Shown one piece after another: positions 26,437 to 34,760 of a stretch of DNA of 64,000 nucleotides; position 1 is the stretch's first letter; every line of letters begins with the position of its first letter. A program made the translations under genes and the position numbers. The notes beneath the pieces are model-generated. The model was not told where the DNA came from and made no database searches. It saw only the letters and a program-made list of their open reading frames with translations. This DNA comes from an uncultured Clostridia bacterium (GTDB lineage: Bacteria > Bacillota > Clostridia > Oscillospirales > Acutalibacteraceae), in assembly GCA_937876375.1 (NCBI GenBank), contig CALEHY010000009.1, forward strand, positions 248,001 through 312,000. Direction: 5' to 3'.

Positions 26437-27237
26437 ATGAAAAATGTACTTAATGGCATATACAAGCTAATATTTTGTGTTGCACTGACATTCGGTTGTT
26501 TTACTATGAACTCTAACAGCCTTGATGGCTACTGGGGCTCTATGGGGTCAATGCTTGTTATATTCAAGCTGTTCATAGTATTTGTTATAGTGCTGATAGC
26601 AACACATTTTAACAAAGATAATATAAAATTCGTATCAATCGTTGAGCCGATAATAGTTGTAGTCGCTACTGTGCTACTCATAATCGACTACAAGGTTACA
26701 AAGATAAGTGGTAGCCAATTTTTGTTCACTGTATGGTGGATAGGAGCGATTTTTATGTCACAGGCTGGTGTGTTCACAGCTGTTACAATATCAAGCGATA
26801 AAACGAATTACAAAGCGTTTTACAGGCGATTTTGGATAGGATTCACACCGATATATGTGTACACCTTTGCACTATGCTTTGCAAGAACGCCTTTTGTTGG
26901 AAATTCTAGCACTAATATAAAGCTTGGTGATGGAACATTTAGAATGCTATATGCTTTCATCGGCAATCTGAATGTCGACTTTGAAGCACCGCTAATCTTC
27001 TTTGGTAATCTGCTGATACTAATACCACTAGCATTCATACTAAACGCTATATTTAAAAAGCTAAAGACAACACATATTGCAATAATTGGAACGATTACCC
27101 CATTCATAATTGAGGGATATCAGTATATCTTCAAATGTGGTGACGTTGATATAGACGATATAGTGCTAAATCTATTAGGCTTTTATATCGGTCTAATCGC
27201 AATGAATATAATATCGAAGAAATATATAAAGCCGTAG
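26437..27237 (+). CDS. VanZ-like integral membrane protein
   Basis: 266 residues with about eight hydrophobic helices. The last ~110 residues resemble VanZ: a proline/Gly-rich loop (FGNLLILIPLAFIL), then EGYQYIF and DIDDIVLNLLGFYIG, the hallmark ExxQ...DxxDxxxN pattern. VanZ itself gives low-level teicoplanin resistance, but most family members have unknown roles. A single gene with its own terminator, which shares its stop codon region. Confidence 0.78.
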   Translation: MKNVLNGIYKLIFCVALTFGCFTMNSNSLDGYWGSMGSMLVIFKLFIVFVIVLIATHFNKDNIKFVSIVEPIIVVVATVLLIIDYKVTKISGSQFLFTVWWIGAIFMSQAGVFTAVTISSDKTNYKAFYRRFWIGFTPIYVYTFALCFARTPFVGNSSTNIKLGDGTFRMLYAFIGNLNVDFEAPLIFFGNLLILIPLAFILNAIFKKLKTTHIAIIGTITPFIIEGYQYIFKCGDVDIDDIVLNLLGFYIGLIAMNIISKKYIKP

Positions 27238-27253
27238 AATAATCTACGGCTTT
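27228..27253. terminator. Bidirectional terminator
   Basis: An 11-bp stem (27228-27238 with 27243-27253) that includes the VanZ-like stop codon, between converging genes. Confidence 0.85.
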
Positions 27254-27255
27254 TG

Positions 27256-28137
27256 TTATATCAAATCATCATCGTTAACGCTATCATCATTTGACTTTTT
27301 CTTTGCAAAAATGCCAAAGAGCAAAAACATAAGACCTGCTGTACCCAGCACACAGCCAGCCACCAAACCAACGGTATAGCTACTGGAATACATTTTTGGC
27401 ACGCTATGTGTGTTATCAACGATAGTAGTTGATTGAACAGCGTCAATCTCGTCATCACTAGCACTGCTATGTGATGGTGAGGTTGGATTAGGATTGTAAT
27501 ACTTTGTCGACCTTTGGGTAGTAGCCTTGGTCGATTTTTTATTATCAGACTTTTTCTTATCTGATATTGATTTTTTAGTAGTTTGCTTTTTAGTTGTTGT
27601 ATTCTTTGTCGTTTCTAAAGGCTGAACAAGAATATTCGTCAACCCATTTATAGAATATCTAGCCTTTGTAGCAAAGAACACAGACACCAAATTTGATTTC
27701 GAGCCATTATGGATATTAAGGGCTACTGTGTATGTACCGTTATGAGATGACAATGTCTCAAAGCTAGCATGAGCAGAAAATTTATCGCTCAAATCAACAA
27801 GCGATGAGATTTTGCTACTTGCATCTACGGTAAAATCGTACTCATCCTTATCATTCGTGACTAAAAATCCAATTTGGACGTCATCATTGGTATCAATATT
27901 ATCCTCACTAACAGAGAACGAAACATAGATACAAGAGTCATCACTATCAACAAAATAGCTATACTCACCTACTAGCTGTCCAAAGACGCTAGTTTTATTT
28001 ATAGAATTTGTATGAGTATCGCTATTCACCCATTTTGCTGGGTCGAGATATTCAGCATTATATGCATACGCTGTAAAGCTAGATAGAATAACACAAAGCG
28101 ATATAATAAATGATATAATTATCCTAGTAAATTTCAT
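27256..28137 (-). CDS. Secreted, C-terminally anchored surface protein, unknown function
   Basis: 293 residues. A signal peptide (about 1-25, ending TAYA) is followed by a beta-rich extracellular domain (about 30-185) with many Asp and Ser. Next comes a Thr/Lys/Ser-rich low-complexity linker (TTKKQTTKKSISDKKKSDNK near 190) and a single C-terminal membrane helix near 256-277 with a basic cytoplasmic tail. There is no LPxTG sortase motif. I do not recognise the extracellular domain. It precedes an FTR-like gene by 3 nt in the opposite order of transcription (it is downstream of it), so the two may share a transcript. Confidence 0.72.
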   Translation of the reverse strand: MKFTRIIISFIISLCVILSSFTAYAYNAEYLDPAKWVNSDTHTNSINKTSVFGQLVGEYSYFVDSDDSCIYVSFSVSEDNIDTNDDVQIGFLVTNDKDEYDFTVDASSKISSLVDLSDKFSAHASFETLSSHNGTYTVALNIHNGSKSNLVSVFFATKARYSINGLTNILVQPLETTKNTTTKKQTTKKSISDKKKSDNKKSTKATTQRSTKYYNPNPTSPSHSSASDDEIDAVQSTTIVDNTHSVPKMYSSSYTVGLVAGCVLGTAGLMFLLFGIFAKKKSNDDSVNDDDLI

Positions 28138-28140
28138 AAA

Positions 28141-28338
28141 TTATTTTTCTTTATAATAAAGATGGCAATGACAAAATCCCTCAAACTCTGGGTCAGCGAT
28201 TTGGTCACGAAACTCCTTGCAAACGCAAAGAGTATCATCCGTCTCATCCAAACGACAAGGACAGTAACCATTCTTCCTAATAACAGCAGCCTGTATTTTA
28301 TCTGCCAGCTCCTTATTTGGATTTCTATAAATCTTCAT
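28141..28338 (-). CDS. Ferredoxin:thioredoxin reductase catalytic-chain-like protein
   Basis: A 65-residue protein with the FTR beta-chain cysteine pattern: CPC (26, 28), CVC (38, 40) and CHC (56, 58). In FTR these hold a [4Fe-4S] cluster next to a redox disulfide and pass ferredoxin electrons to thioredoxin. Here the length is about 60 percent of plant FTR beta, and no variable chain or thioredoxin gene is adjacent. A redox role from ferredoxin in an anaerobe is plausible but inferred. It lies 12 nt behind the permease gene on the same strand. Confidence 0.85.
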   Translation of the reverse strand: MKIYRNPNKELADKIQAAVIRKNGYCPCRLDETDDTLCVCKEFRDQIADPEFEGFCHCHLYYKEK

Positions 28339-28349
28339 ATAAGATCACC

Positions 28350-29702
28350 TTAAATATAGAATATGAATATCCACAGTGTGCTAATAGCAAGCACAATGAT
28401 TGTTGCTGGAACAGCCTTTACACAATACTTGCCCCAACCAATCTTGTAGCCATTCTTTGCTGCAACAGAGGTACCAACAACATTTGCAGAAGCACCGATA
28501 GGTGTTGCAGAGCCACCGATATCAGTACCCATAGACAATGACCAAGCCAATGTAGATAGTGGTACACCAGTAGCAGCTGCTAGGCTTTCGATAACTGGTA
28601 CCATAGTAGCAGCAAATGGAATGTTATCAACAAATGCACTAGCAATAGCAGATACCCAAATAATAATACCAATCATAATATATACATTATCACCTGATAC
28701 CTTGCCGATAAATTCTGCAACAAGCTCAAGCACGCCAGTCTGCTCTAATCCACCGACTACAACAAATAGACCAATGAAGAATAGTAGTGTCTTGTAGTCC
28801 ACCTTTTTTAGCATTTCGCCAATATGCTTTGGTGCTGTGATAAGTGTCAAAACAGCAATCACGACACCTATTGTCGCAACAGTAAGACCTGTTGTAGCGT
28901 GTGTGATAAGTAGCACTACAGCCAAACCAAATATAACACTTGATACAACAAATCCACTCTTGTCGAGAATTGCCTCGCTAGGCTTTGGTAATGATGAGAT
29001 ATCTATTGGCTCACCACTGCCTTTCAAGTCTTTCTTGAATACAAGAAGAAAATACACAACCATAAATATCATTGATACCCAAGCAATAACGCCAGTGTTA
29101 GTCAAGAAATCAAAGAATGTATATCCAAGAGAAGTACCGATAATAATGTTTGGTGGATCACCACACATTGTAGCAGAGCCACCAAGATTAGCGCAGAAAA
29201 TCTCGCTCAAAATCATTGGTATAGGATTAAACTTAATAAGTCTTGCAAGCTCAATAGTAACAGCTGCAAGGAATAGAATAACAGTAATACTATCGATAAA
29301 CATAGATAATACAGCAGACATAATCATAAATGTCACAAAGAGAGGCACAATCTTGTACTTTACCAACTTTGCAATACACATACACAGCCAACGGAAGAAG
29401 CCCACTCTAGCCATACCCTCTACCATGACCATCATACCAGCAATGAAGATAATAGTAGCCCAGTTGATACCACTGCTGCTCTCTGTCACCTCACCAGCCT
29501 GATACCAAAAATCAAGCTTGAACACATTTGCAATATTCAATGTTTCTAGAAGAGCCTTGCTACTCCTCATACACAGACCGAAAACACCCACCATAGTTGC
29601 AAGTGCACTAACTAATGTGACGATATGTCTCTCAATCTTTTCACTGATAATAAGTGCAAACATTACTACAAATATTGCGATTGCTACTATCTTTGCGACC
29701 AT
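28350..29702 (-). CDS. SLC13/ArsB-NhaD superfamily ion permease
   Basis: A 450-residue membrane transporter with about 11-12 helices and internal duplication typical of the ion transporter superfamily. Signature segments are ANLGGSATMCGDPPNIIIG near residue 170 and MGTDIGGSATPIGASANVVG near 405, the paired GSAT/GDPPN loops of SLC13, ArsB and NhaD proteins. The substrate (sodium, dicarboxylate, arsenite or other) cannot be fixed. The start is ATG 29702 after GGGGGA; an earlier in-frame start lacks a binding site. Confidence 0.85.
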   Translation of the reverse strand: MVAKIVAIAIFVVMFALIISEKIERHIVTLVSALATMVGVFGLCMRSSKALLETLNIANVFKLDFWYQAGEVTESSSGINWATIIFIAGMMVMVEGMARVGFFRWLCMCIAKLVKYKIVPLFVTFMIMSAVLSMFIDSITVILFLAAVTIELARLIKFNPIPMILSEIFCANLGGSATMCGDPPNIIIGTSLGYTFFDFLTNTGVIAWVSMIFMVVYFLLVFKKDLKGSGEPIDISSLPKPSEAILDKSGFVVSSVIFGLAVVLLITHATTGLTVATIGVVIAVLTLITAPKHIGEMLKKVDYKTLLFFIGLFVVVGGLEQTGVLELVAEFIGKVSGDNVYIMIGIIIWVSAIASAFVDNIPFAATMVPVIESLAAATGVPLSTLAWSLSMGTDIGGSATPIGASANVVGTSVAAKNGYKIGWGKYCVKAVPATIIVLAISTLWIFIFYI

Positions 29703-29742
29703 ATTATTGTCCCCCTTTTTTACTGATATAAAGATACCATAT

Positions 29743-29749
29743 TTCGACA
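29743..29749. promoter_or_regulatory. Exact Spo0A-box heptamer upstream of the permease
   Basis: TTCGACA (reverse TGTCGAA), an exact match to the Spo0A consensus, between a TTGACT (29755-29760) and a weak -10 (29731-29736) on the minus strand. A heptamer arises often by chance, so support is modest. Confidence 0.35.
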
Positions 29750-29848
29750 AAAGCAGTCAAGAGTTTTAGATATCAATGTAAAATATATTTACTTTTTTTA
29801 TAAAACAAAGTATAATAAATTAGACATAATTAAAAACTAGGTGAAAAA

Positions 29849-31231
29849 ATGAGATACAAATTAAAAAACTTTAATTTTAAGCCAATTATATTCATTCTAC
29901 TAATTGTAGGAATAATTGCTACTGGCTATCATTACATTAACGATAATTCAAAATACTATGTAATGTACTTCCCAGAAAGCGAATATCAGCTTGATGAGAG
30001 TCAGGTAGCTGTGGAATATGGCACAATCGGTGTAGTAAGAGTTGCAGAAACATTCCACACCGGTAACGGATATATGGCTGTAGTATTCAAACGAATTATC
30101 ACTGGTCCAGTTGACACAACAGTAAAAATCACAATTCAGTCCAGCAATCCGGAAAAGCCTCAAAGTGCAGAATACAATTATCATATCTATGTTGACAAAT
30201 TAGGAATTGTGCACAACTTAGAGCTAAACAATTATTCTGCTACAGAATATATCACAGGAACGCTGGCTGCAATATTCGGATTGTTCTCACTAGCATTTCT
30301 ATTCATGTATGTTCAAAGAGCAAGACGAAATTCGTGCTCAGACAGGACTATATTAAATCTATCAATAGGAATACTACTCCTTCTAATCGGTGCTTCGTTT
30401 GCAATATGCTCATATAACGCACACTATGCACCAATGCACGCAAGTACACTGCCAATGCTATATGTCCTACTAGAAGAAATGCACAAAGGTGTATTAGCAC
30501 TAGGTCTAATCGGTGCATTAGTCAGTCTAAGCATACTATCATCAAAGGAAAAGCTAGGTGGATTATCACTCCTGTTCTCCATCGGTATTAGTGCACTAAT
30601 GCTTATGGCAAAGGGTGACACAAGCACAAATAGCATGATGATAAACAGTGCAATCACTAGCATATCTGCTGTAATCCTAACACAAATCATCTCCTCATAT
30701 ATCTGCACAGTACTTGCTGGAAAACACAGACCAGCACACGACAAAGCATACATTATTCTGTTCAGCGAAACAAAGGATGATGAAATAGAGAGCTGTGTCG
30801 ACAAGGCTATCGATTTTTATATCGAACAAGTCAAGGACGGACAGGAGTCGGCATTCATCGCTAGTGGTAGCAAGGCTGAAATGATAAGAGATATGCTAAT
30901 CGACAAGGGCGTTGGCGAAATGAAAATTATCGTAGAGAACAAATCAAAATCACTACGTCAAAGCTTTATTAGAACACATAAGCTAATCAGTCTTAATTTT
31001 GCTGGAGCATATGCAACATTCGTAACACCAGACTACGAGGTATACAAGACTGGTAATACAGCCAGCAATCTACGACTTGCTATCGAGGGTATGGGCGCAA
31101 AAACAAGCTCCAGAAAGCTAGCATCTCTATCCATCAAGAATATGGTAGGTGTCATCAAGACTAGCCCAGTAATCGAGGCAATAATGGTGGTACTAGCAAT
31201 AGCACTACCAATCGTTACAACAATGATATAA
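29849..31231 (+). CDS. Membrane protein with degenerate DUF218 (YdcF/SanA-like) domain
   Basis: 460 residues. An N-terminal helix (11-27) is followed by an extracytoplasmic domain (about 30-135). A block of helices spans about 138-285, and a soluble domain about 297-425, with a last helix at 440-458. The soluble domain follows the DUF218 pattern (YIILFSE..DDEIESCVDKAIDFY, IASGSKAE, VENKSKSLRQSF), but the usual G-rich VLGxG and SGGxG motifs and the E-x-x-S-x-N-T motif are altered. It may be a binding rather than catalytic version. AGGTG precedes the ATG. A shared terminator separates it from the SCIFF locus. Confidence 0.65.
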   Translation: MRYKLKNFNFKPIIFILLIVGIIATGYHYINDNSKYYVMYFPESEYQLDESQVAVEYGTIGVVRVAETFHTGNGYMAVVFKRIITGPVDTTVKITIQSSNPEKPQSAEYNYHIYVDKLGIVHNLELNNYSATEYITGTLAAIFGLFSLAFLFMYVQRARRNSCSDRTILNLSIGILLLLIGASFAICSYNAHYAPMHASTLPMLYVLLEEMHKGVLALGLIGALVSLSILSSKEKLGGLSLLFSIGISALMLMAKGDTSTNSMMINSAITSISAVILTQIISSYICTVLAGKHRPAHDKAYIILFSETKDDEIESCVDKAIDFYIEQVKDGQESAFIASGSKAEMIRDMLIDKGVGEMKIIVENKSKSLRQSFIRTHKLISLNFAGAYATFVTPDYEVYKTGNTASNLRLAIEGMGAKTSSRKLASLSIKNMVGVIKTSPVIEAIMVVLAIALPIVTTMI

Positions 31232-31234
31232 CAA

Positions 31235-31266
31235 AAAAGACCATAGGATAATTCCTATGGTCTTTT
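31235..31266. terminator. Bidirectional terminator
   Basis: A 14-bp stem (31235-31248 with 31253-31266) with TAAT loop, A run and T run at either side, between converging genes. Confidence 0.88.
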
Positions 31267-31271
31267 GTTTT

Positions 31272-32666
31272 TTAATAATTAACGCTGAGCCCTTCCTCTG
31301 CCTCGGCAACCTTTAGCATAATTGCGCACTCGATACGCTTGCGATGGAGCTCACAGCCAAACTCGTAAACACCGTTAACGCTACCAGTGGTATGATAGGC
31401 ATTTGCAGCACAGCCACCAGAACAATATAGCTTTGCAAAACAATCCTTGCACTCCTTATGACTATATACATTGCATTGTTTAAACTGTTCTAGGACAGCT
31501 GGATTTGTAACACCATCGTAGATATTACCAAGCTTAAAGCTGTCATCACCAACAAACTGATGACATGGGAACAAATCTCCACTAGGTGTTACAGCCATAT
31601 ATTCTGTACCAACACCACAGCCAGAAACTCGCTTTACGATACAAGGTCCGTGGTCCAAATCAATCATATAATGATAAAATGTGAAGCCATCACCCTTACG
31701 ATATCTATGTAGCATTTCATTAGCAAGTATCTCGTATTGCTCCTTTAGAACTGGCAAATCACTGTCCTTAAGTGCCCAAGGCTCCTTTGGATCGCACACT
31801 ACCGGCTCAACCGATAGCTCCTTAAAGCCTAAATCAGCCATATGGAGCAAATCCTTTGAAAAATCGGTGTTAAAATGAGTGTATGTGCCACGCATATAGT
31901 AATCTGCTTGGTTGCGAGAATCAGCAAATTTCTTGAACTTATCAACGATAATATCGTAGCTACCCTTTCCATTAGGTGTTTTACGCAAATTATCATGGAC
32001 TGTTTTTCTACCATCAAGAGAAAGGACTACATTACCCATCTCCTCGTTGCAGAAATCGATGACCTCGTCATCAACTAGAACACCATTGGTGGTCAATGTG
32101 AAACGAAAATTCTTGTTATATTTTTTCTCTTGCTCACGACCATATTTAACAAGCTCTTTGCAAACATCCCAGTTAAGTAATGGCTCACCACCAAAGAAAT
32201 CAACCTCTAGATTTCTTCTAGTGCCACTCTGCTCAATTAGAAAATCGAGAGCACGCTTGCCGACCTCAAGGCTCATTAGACCCTTATCAGCACCACCATA
32301 CTCGCCCTTACCAGCAAAGCAATACTCACAGTTCAAGTTACAGCCATGTGCTACATGAAGGCAAATCGCTTTAACAACACCTTGACGCTGTTTAAACTCC
32401 TTGGCAGTCTGCTCAAAGGTATCCTCGGCAAACAATCTGCCATCGTCGATAAGCGACTGAATATCATCAAAGCAAAGATCGATATCCTCTGCTGTGACGT
32501 CGTCACGATCGGAATATTTGTCGAGGATAAACGCCTTGATATCATCCTTGGTATTATCCTCATACATTGTAATTATATCATAGGCTACCTCATCAACGCT
32601 GTGGACACAGCCACTGTTCTGGTCGAGGATGATATTGTAGCCATTCATTTTGTAAGCATGTATCAT
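31272..32666 (-). CDS. SCIFF radical SAM maturase (thioether-forming)
   Basis: A radical SAM/SPASM enzyme that installs thioether links in the SCIFF peptide (CteB/Tte1186 family), 464 residues. A peptide-binding domain covers about 1-85. The SAM cluster motif HGCNLNCEYC lies near residue 95, followed by DFFGGEPLLNW. SPASM auxiliary-cluster Cys are seen in GCGVGTEY, FPCHQF, CKDCFAKLYCSGGCAAN and FGCELHR. The start is the ATG at 32666 (MIHAYKMNGYNIIL), which matches the family and has AAAGGA 8 nt upstream; a longer in-frame start does not. All cluster ligands appear intact. The precursor gene lies immediately upstream across a hairpin. Confidence 0.94.
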   Translation of the reverse strand: MIHAYKMNGYNIILDQNSGCVHSVDEVAYDIITMYEDNTKDDIKAFILDKYSDRDDVTAEDIDLCFDDIQSLIDDGRLFAEDTFEQTAKEFKQRQGVVKAICLHVAHGCNLNCEYCFAGKGEYGGADKGLMSLEVGKRALDFLIEQSGTRRNLEVDFFGGEPLLNWDVCKELVKYGREQEKKYNKNFRFTLTTNGVLVDDEVIDFCNEEMGNVVLSLDGRKTVHDNLRKTPNGKGSYDIIVDKFKKFADSRNQADYYMRGTYTHFNTDFSKDLLHMADLGFKELSVEPVVCDPKEPWALKDSDLPVLKEQYEILANEMLHRYRKGDGFTFYHYMIDLDHGPCIVKRVSGCGVGTEYMAVTPSGDLFPCHQFVGDDSFKLGNIYDGVTNPAVLEQFKQCNVYSHKECKDCFAKLYCSGGCAANAYHTTGSVNGVYEFGCELHRKRIECAIMLKVAEAEEGLSVNY

Positions 32667-32688
32667 AAAACTATCCTTTACATAGAAA

Positions 32689-32711
32689 AACGGCAGCAAA
32701 TCGCTGCCGTT
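32689..32711 (-). terminator. Attenuator hairpin between SCIFF peptide and maturase
   Basis: A 9-bp GC-rich stem (32689-32697 with 32703-32711), loop of 5, then TTT on the minus strand. It probably ends most SCIFF transcripts and lets a minority continue into the maturase, giving excess peptide over enzyme. Confidence 0.75.
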
Positions 32712-32724
32712 AATTCCATTTTAA

Positions 32725-32871
32725 TTACTTCTTAAGCTGCTCGCACTTCTGATTAGCAACTGAGCATGAAGTCTTTGATGCTGACTGGCAAGAAGTCTGA
32801 CACTCGCCGCAGCCACCCTTCTTTGCTGACTCGCAAAGATTTCTTGAGCTTAATGTGTTAATTCTCTTCAT
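32725..32871 (-). CDS. SCIFF ribosomal peptide precursor
   Basis: A 48-residue precursor of the six-cysteines-in-forty-five family, too short for usual gene callers. It begins MKRINTLSSRN and contains GGCGECQTSC, the SCIFF hallmark, just upstream of its maturase. Cys lie at 13, 21, 24, 28, 36 and 43. In the canonical peptides I know the sixth Cys is at position 32 (SACKTSC) and Thr at 37; here both 32 and 37 are Ser, and an additional Cys is at 13. AGAGGTG lies 6 nt before the ATG. The product is thought to be widely conserved in Clostridia, with unknown function. Confidence 0.93.
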   Translation of the reverse strand: MKRINTLSSRNLCESAKKGGCGECQTSCQSASKTSCSVANQKCEQLKK

Positions 32872-32903
32872 AAGAACACCTCTTTGAAATATATTTCTTG
32901 TAT

Positions 32904-32932
32904 ATTATAAATTATAACTAGCGTTTTGTCAA
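32904..32932 (-). promoter_or_regulatory. Perfect SigA promoter of the SCIFF locus
   Basis: Minus-strand TTGACA (32927-32932), 17-nt spacer, TATAAT (32904-32909). The -35 box is inside the last codons of the upstream decarboxylase gene (Leu-Thr). Confidence 0.9.
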
Positions 32933-34219
32933 TATTTTATTAGGTGTTGTGGTAACTATATTGACGCCATTCGACAATGCTCTTTTGATATACAAAACTG
33001 TATCACTAGTAATAATTTCACCAGGAACGATAATTGGTATATCAGGAGGATAGGCATAGACATATTCGTTGCACACCCTACCAACAGAGCTATCAAAATC
33101 CACCTCTGCACTATCATCATCTATGCTTATATTGCACAAATTGGATGGTACAGGAGGCTTGATAGCAATATCGTTTGCACGAGTGATAAGACTGTCATCA
33201 ATAGAGAGCAGAGCATTTGACAGCATATCGAATGCTCCCTTTGTATCAGCGACAGAGGTCATAAGAATGACATAGGTTGAGCTAGCCATTTCGACTTCAA
33301 TAGAATACTTATTTCGCAATATATCAGCAAGCTCTGTGCCAGAGATATTAGTATTCGCTGTAGAGATAACAAGTTTCGATGGGTCGTCAGTGAATTTTAG
33401 TCTCAAATTATGTAGCTCATCACACCTAAAGTCGCACAGTCTAGCATAATAATCATCAAATGCACGCTTGTTATTCAGCACGAAATCAACACAGATATCA
33501 ACGCTGTTCATCAATACATAGCTAGGTGATGAGGTCTCAAAAATATCAAGATATCTCTTAACCCTACTGATATATTTATCGTTGTAGACATTGACTACAG
33601 CTGTTTGAGTAAGTGCTGGCAATGTTTTGTGCAGAGATGATACAACAATATCCCCCTTTGGATACGATGGGAAATATGACTGGCCAAGATGAGCACCATG
33701 TGCACTGTCGATAATAAGTGGCACAGTTGCTCTAACATTAGAGATATTGCCCTCATATGTTGGTGAGGTAACAACAACAGCCACAGCGTCCGAATTAGAA
33801 GACAGAGCCTCGTCTATCGCATTCTGGCTAACACAAGTATAATATCCATCGACATAGTCAAAATCTGGCTCGATATAAACAACCTTTAAATCAAGGAGCA
33901 TACAAGCGTTATATACGCTAATATGACAATTTCTAGCGACGATAATCTTGTCACCACGATTGCACACAGCAAAGATAGACGCAAGAATGCCAACAGTTGA
34001 GCCATTAACAAGAAGATACGATTTTGCAGAGCGATATATTCTTGCAAGATTATTCTCTATTTCTAATATTGAATCTGCTGGCGAATGAAGGTTGTCCATT
34101 CCGTCAATCTCGGTAACGTCGATATTAGCACCGATGATACCAAATTCACTACTACGCTTATGCCCTGGCATATGAAATGGGTAACGATCAAGGTTGTTAA
34201 GTTTATTTTGTAGCTTCAA
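32918..34219 (-). CDS. Orn/Lys/Arg decarboxylase-family PLP enzyme
   Basis: A 433-residue fold-type I PLP enzyme of the Orn/Lys/Arg decarboxylase family (SpeA/YaaO-like short form). FHMPGHKR lies at residues 15-22, GSTVG near 72, IDSAHGAHLG near 168 and the PLP lysine in SSLHKTLPALTQT near 194. The C-terminal family domain (YPPDIPIIVPGE) is intact. It would make cadaverine, agmatine or putrescine; specificity is not visible. The start is a TTG at 34219 with AGGAGG 7-8 nt upstream, overlapping the previous gene by 17 nt. Confidence 0.9.
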   Translation of the reverse strand: MKLQNKLNNLDRYPFHMPGHKRSSEFGIIGANIDVTEIDGMDNLHSPADSILEIENNLARIYRSAKSYLLVNGSTVGILASIFAVCNRGDKIIVARNCHISVYNACMLLDLKVVYIEPDFDYVDGYYTCVSQNAIDEALSSNSDAVAVVVTSPTYEGNISNVRATVPLIIDSAHGAHLGQSYFPSYPKGDIVVSSLHKTLPALTQTAVVNVYNDKYISRVKRYLDIFETSSPSYVLMNSVDICVDFVLNNKRAFDDYYARLCDFRCDELHNLRLKFTDDPSKLVISTANTNISGTELADILRNKYSIEVEMASSTYVILMTSVADTKGAFDMLSNALLSIDDSLITRANDIAIKPPVPSNLCNISIDDDSAEVDFDSSVGRVCNEYVYAYPPDIPIIVPGEIITSDTVLYIKRALSNGVNIVTTTPNKILTKR

Positions 34220-34757
34220 CCCGTTCCCTCCTCATATTAGTAGCTGATAGCATAATGTACCCAGCAAATACTGGCACAATCTCGATTAGTCCAGTCTCCT
34301 TAAAAATAAGTAACAGAACAAAATCAACAAGCAGTATCGCTGCTGTTAAATATGTAAAAATTTTAAACAATCTACACTTTTTGTAATTCAGCAAAAACAG
34401 TACAAAAATCGTCACACCAGTAACTACTGAAAACAACAATGAGCCAACACAGTGAAAGTAGTAATCTGGCATGATATCGTAATCAAATCTAAATGCTAGC
34501 GTTAGTGCCATACCGAAGGCTGACACAATAAGCAAAGGAATATATATCTTTGTTTTTAATGTTTCTCTATATGCTATGACAATACCGACACCAAGGGTCA
34601 AAATCGTCAGAACGCCCCAAATAACAAATGCGTCATGATGGACTAGCCCAATTTTGCTAAGTGCACCAGAGTTCTTATATGGCACACCAAAATGCATATA
34701 CCAAACAGTGTATATCGCTGTAATCACAGAAAGAATAGGAGTTATATACCTTTTCAT
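34203..34757 (-). CDS. Multi-pass membrane protein, unknown function
   Basis: 184 residues with about six hydrophobic helices and a central His/Tyr-rich segment (DYDIMPDYYFHCVGSLLF near 92). No family recognised with confidence. The C-terminal tail is basic (NMRRERVEATK). It sits 3 nt downstream of the YjjG-type gene and overlaps the decarboxylase gene, so it is part of a minus-strand series from exonuclease III to the decarboxylase. Confidence 0.65.
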   Translation of the reverse strand: MKRYITPILSVITAIYTVWYMHFGVPYKNSGALSKIGLVHHDAFVIWGVLTILTLGVGIVIAYRETLKTKIYIPLLIVSAFGMALTLAFRFDYDIMPDYYFHCVGSLLFSVVTGVTIFVLFLLNYKKCRLFKIFTYLTAAILLVDFVLLLIFKETGLIEIVPVFAGYIMLSATNMRRERVEATK

Positions 34758-34760
34758 GCT

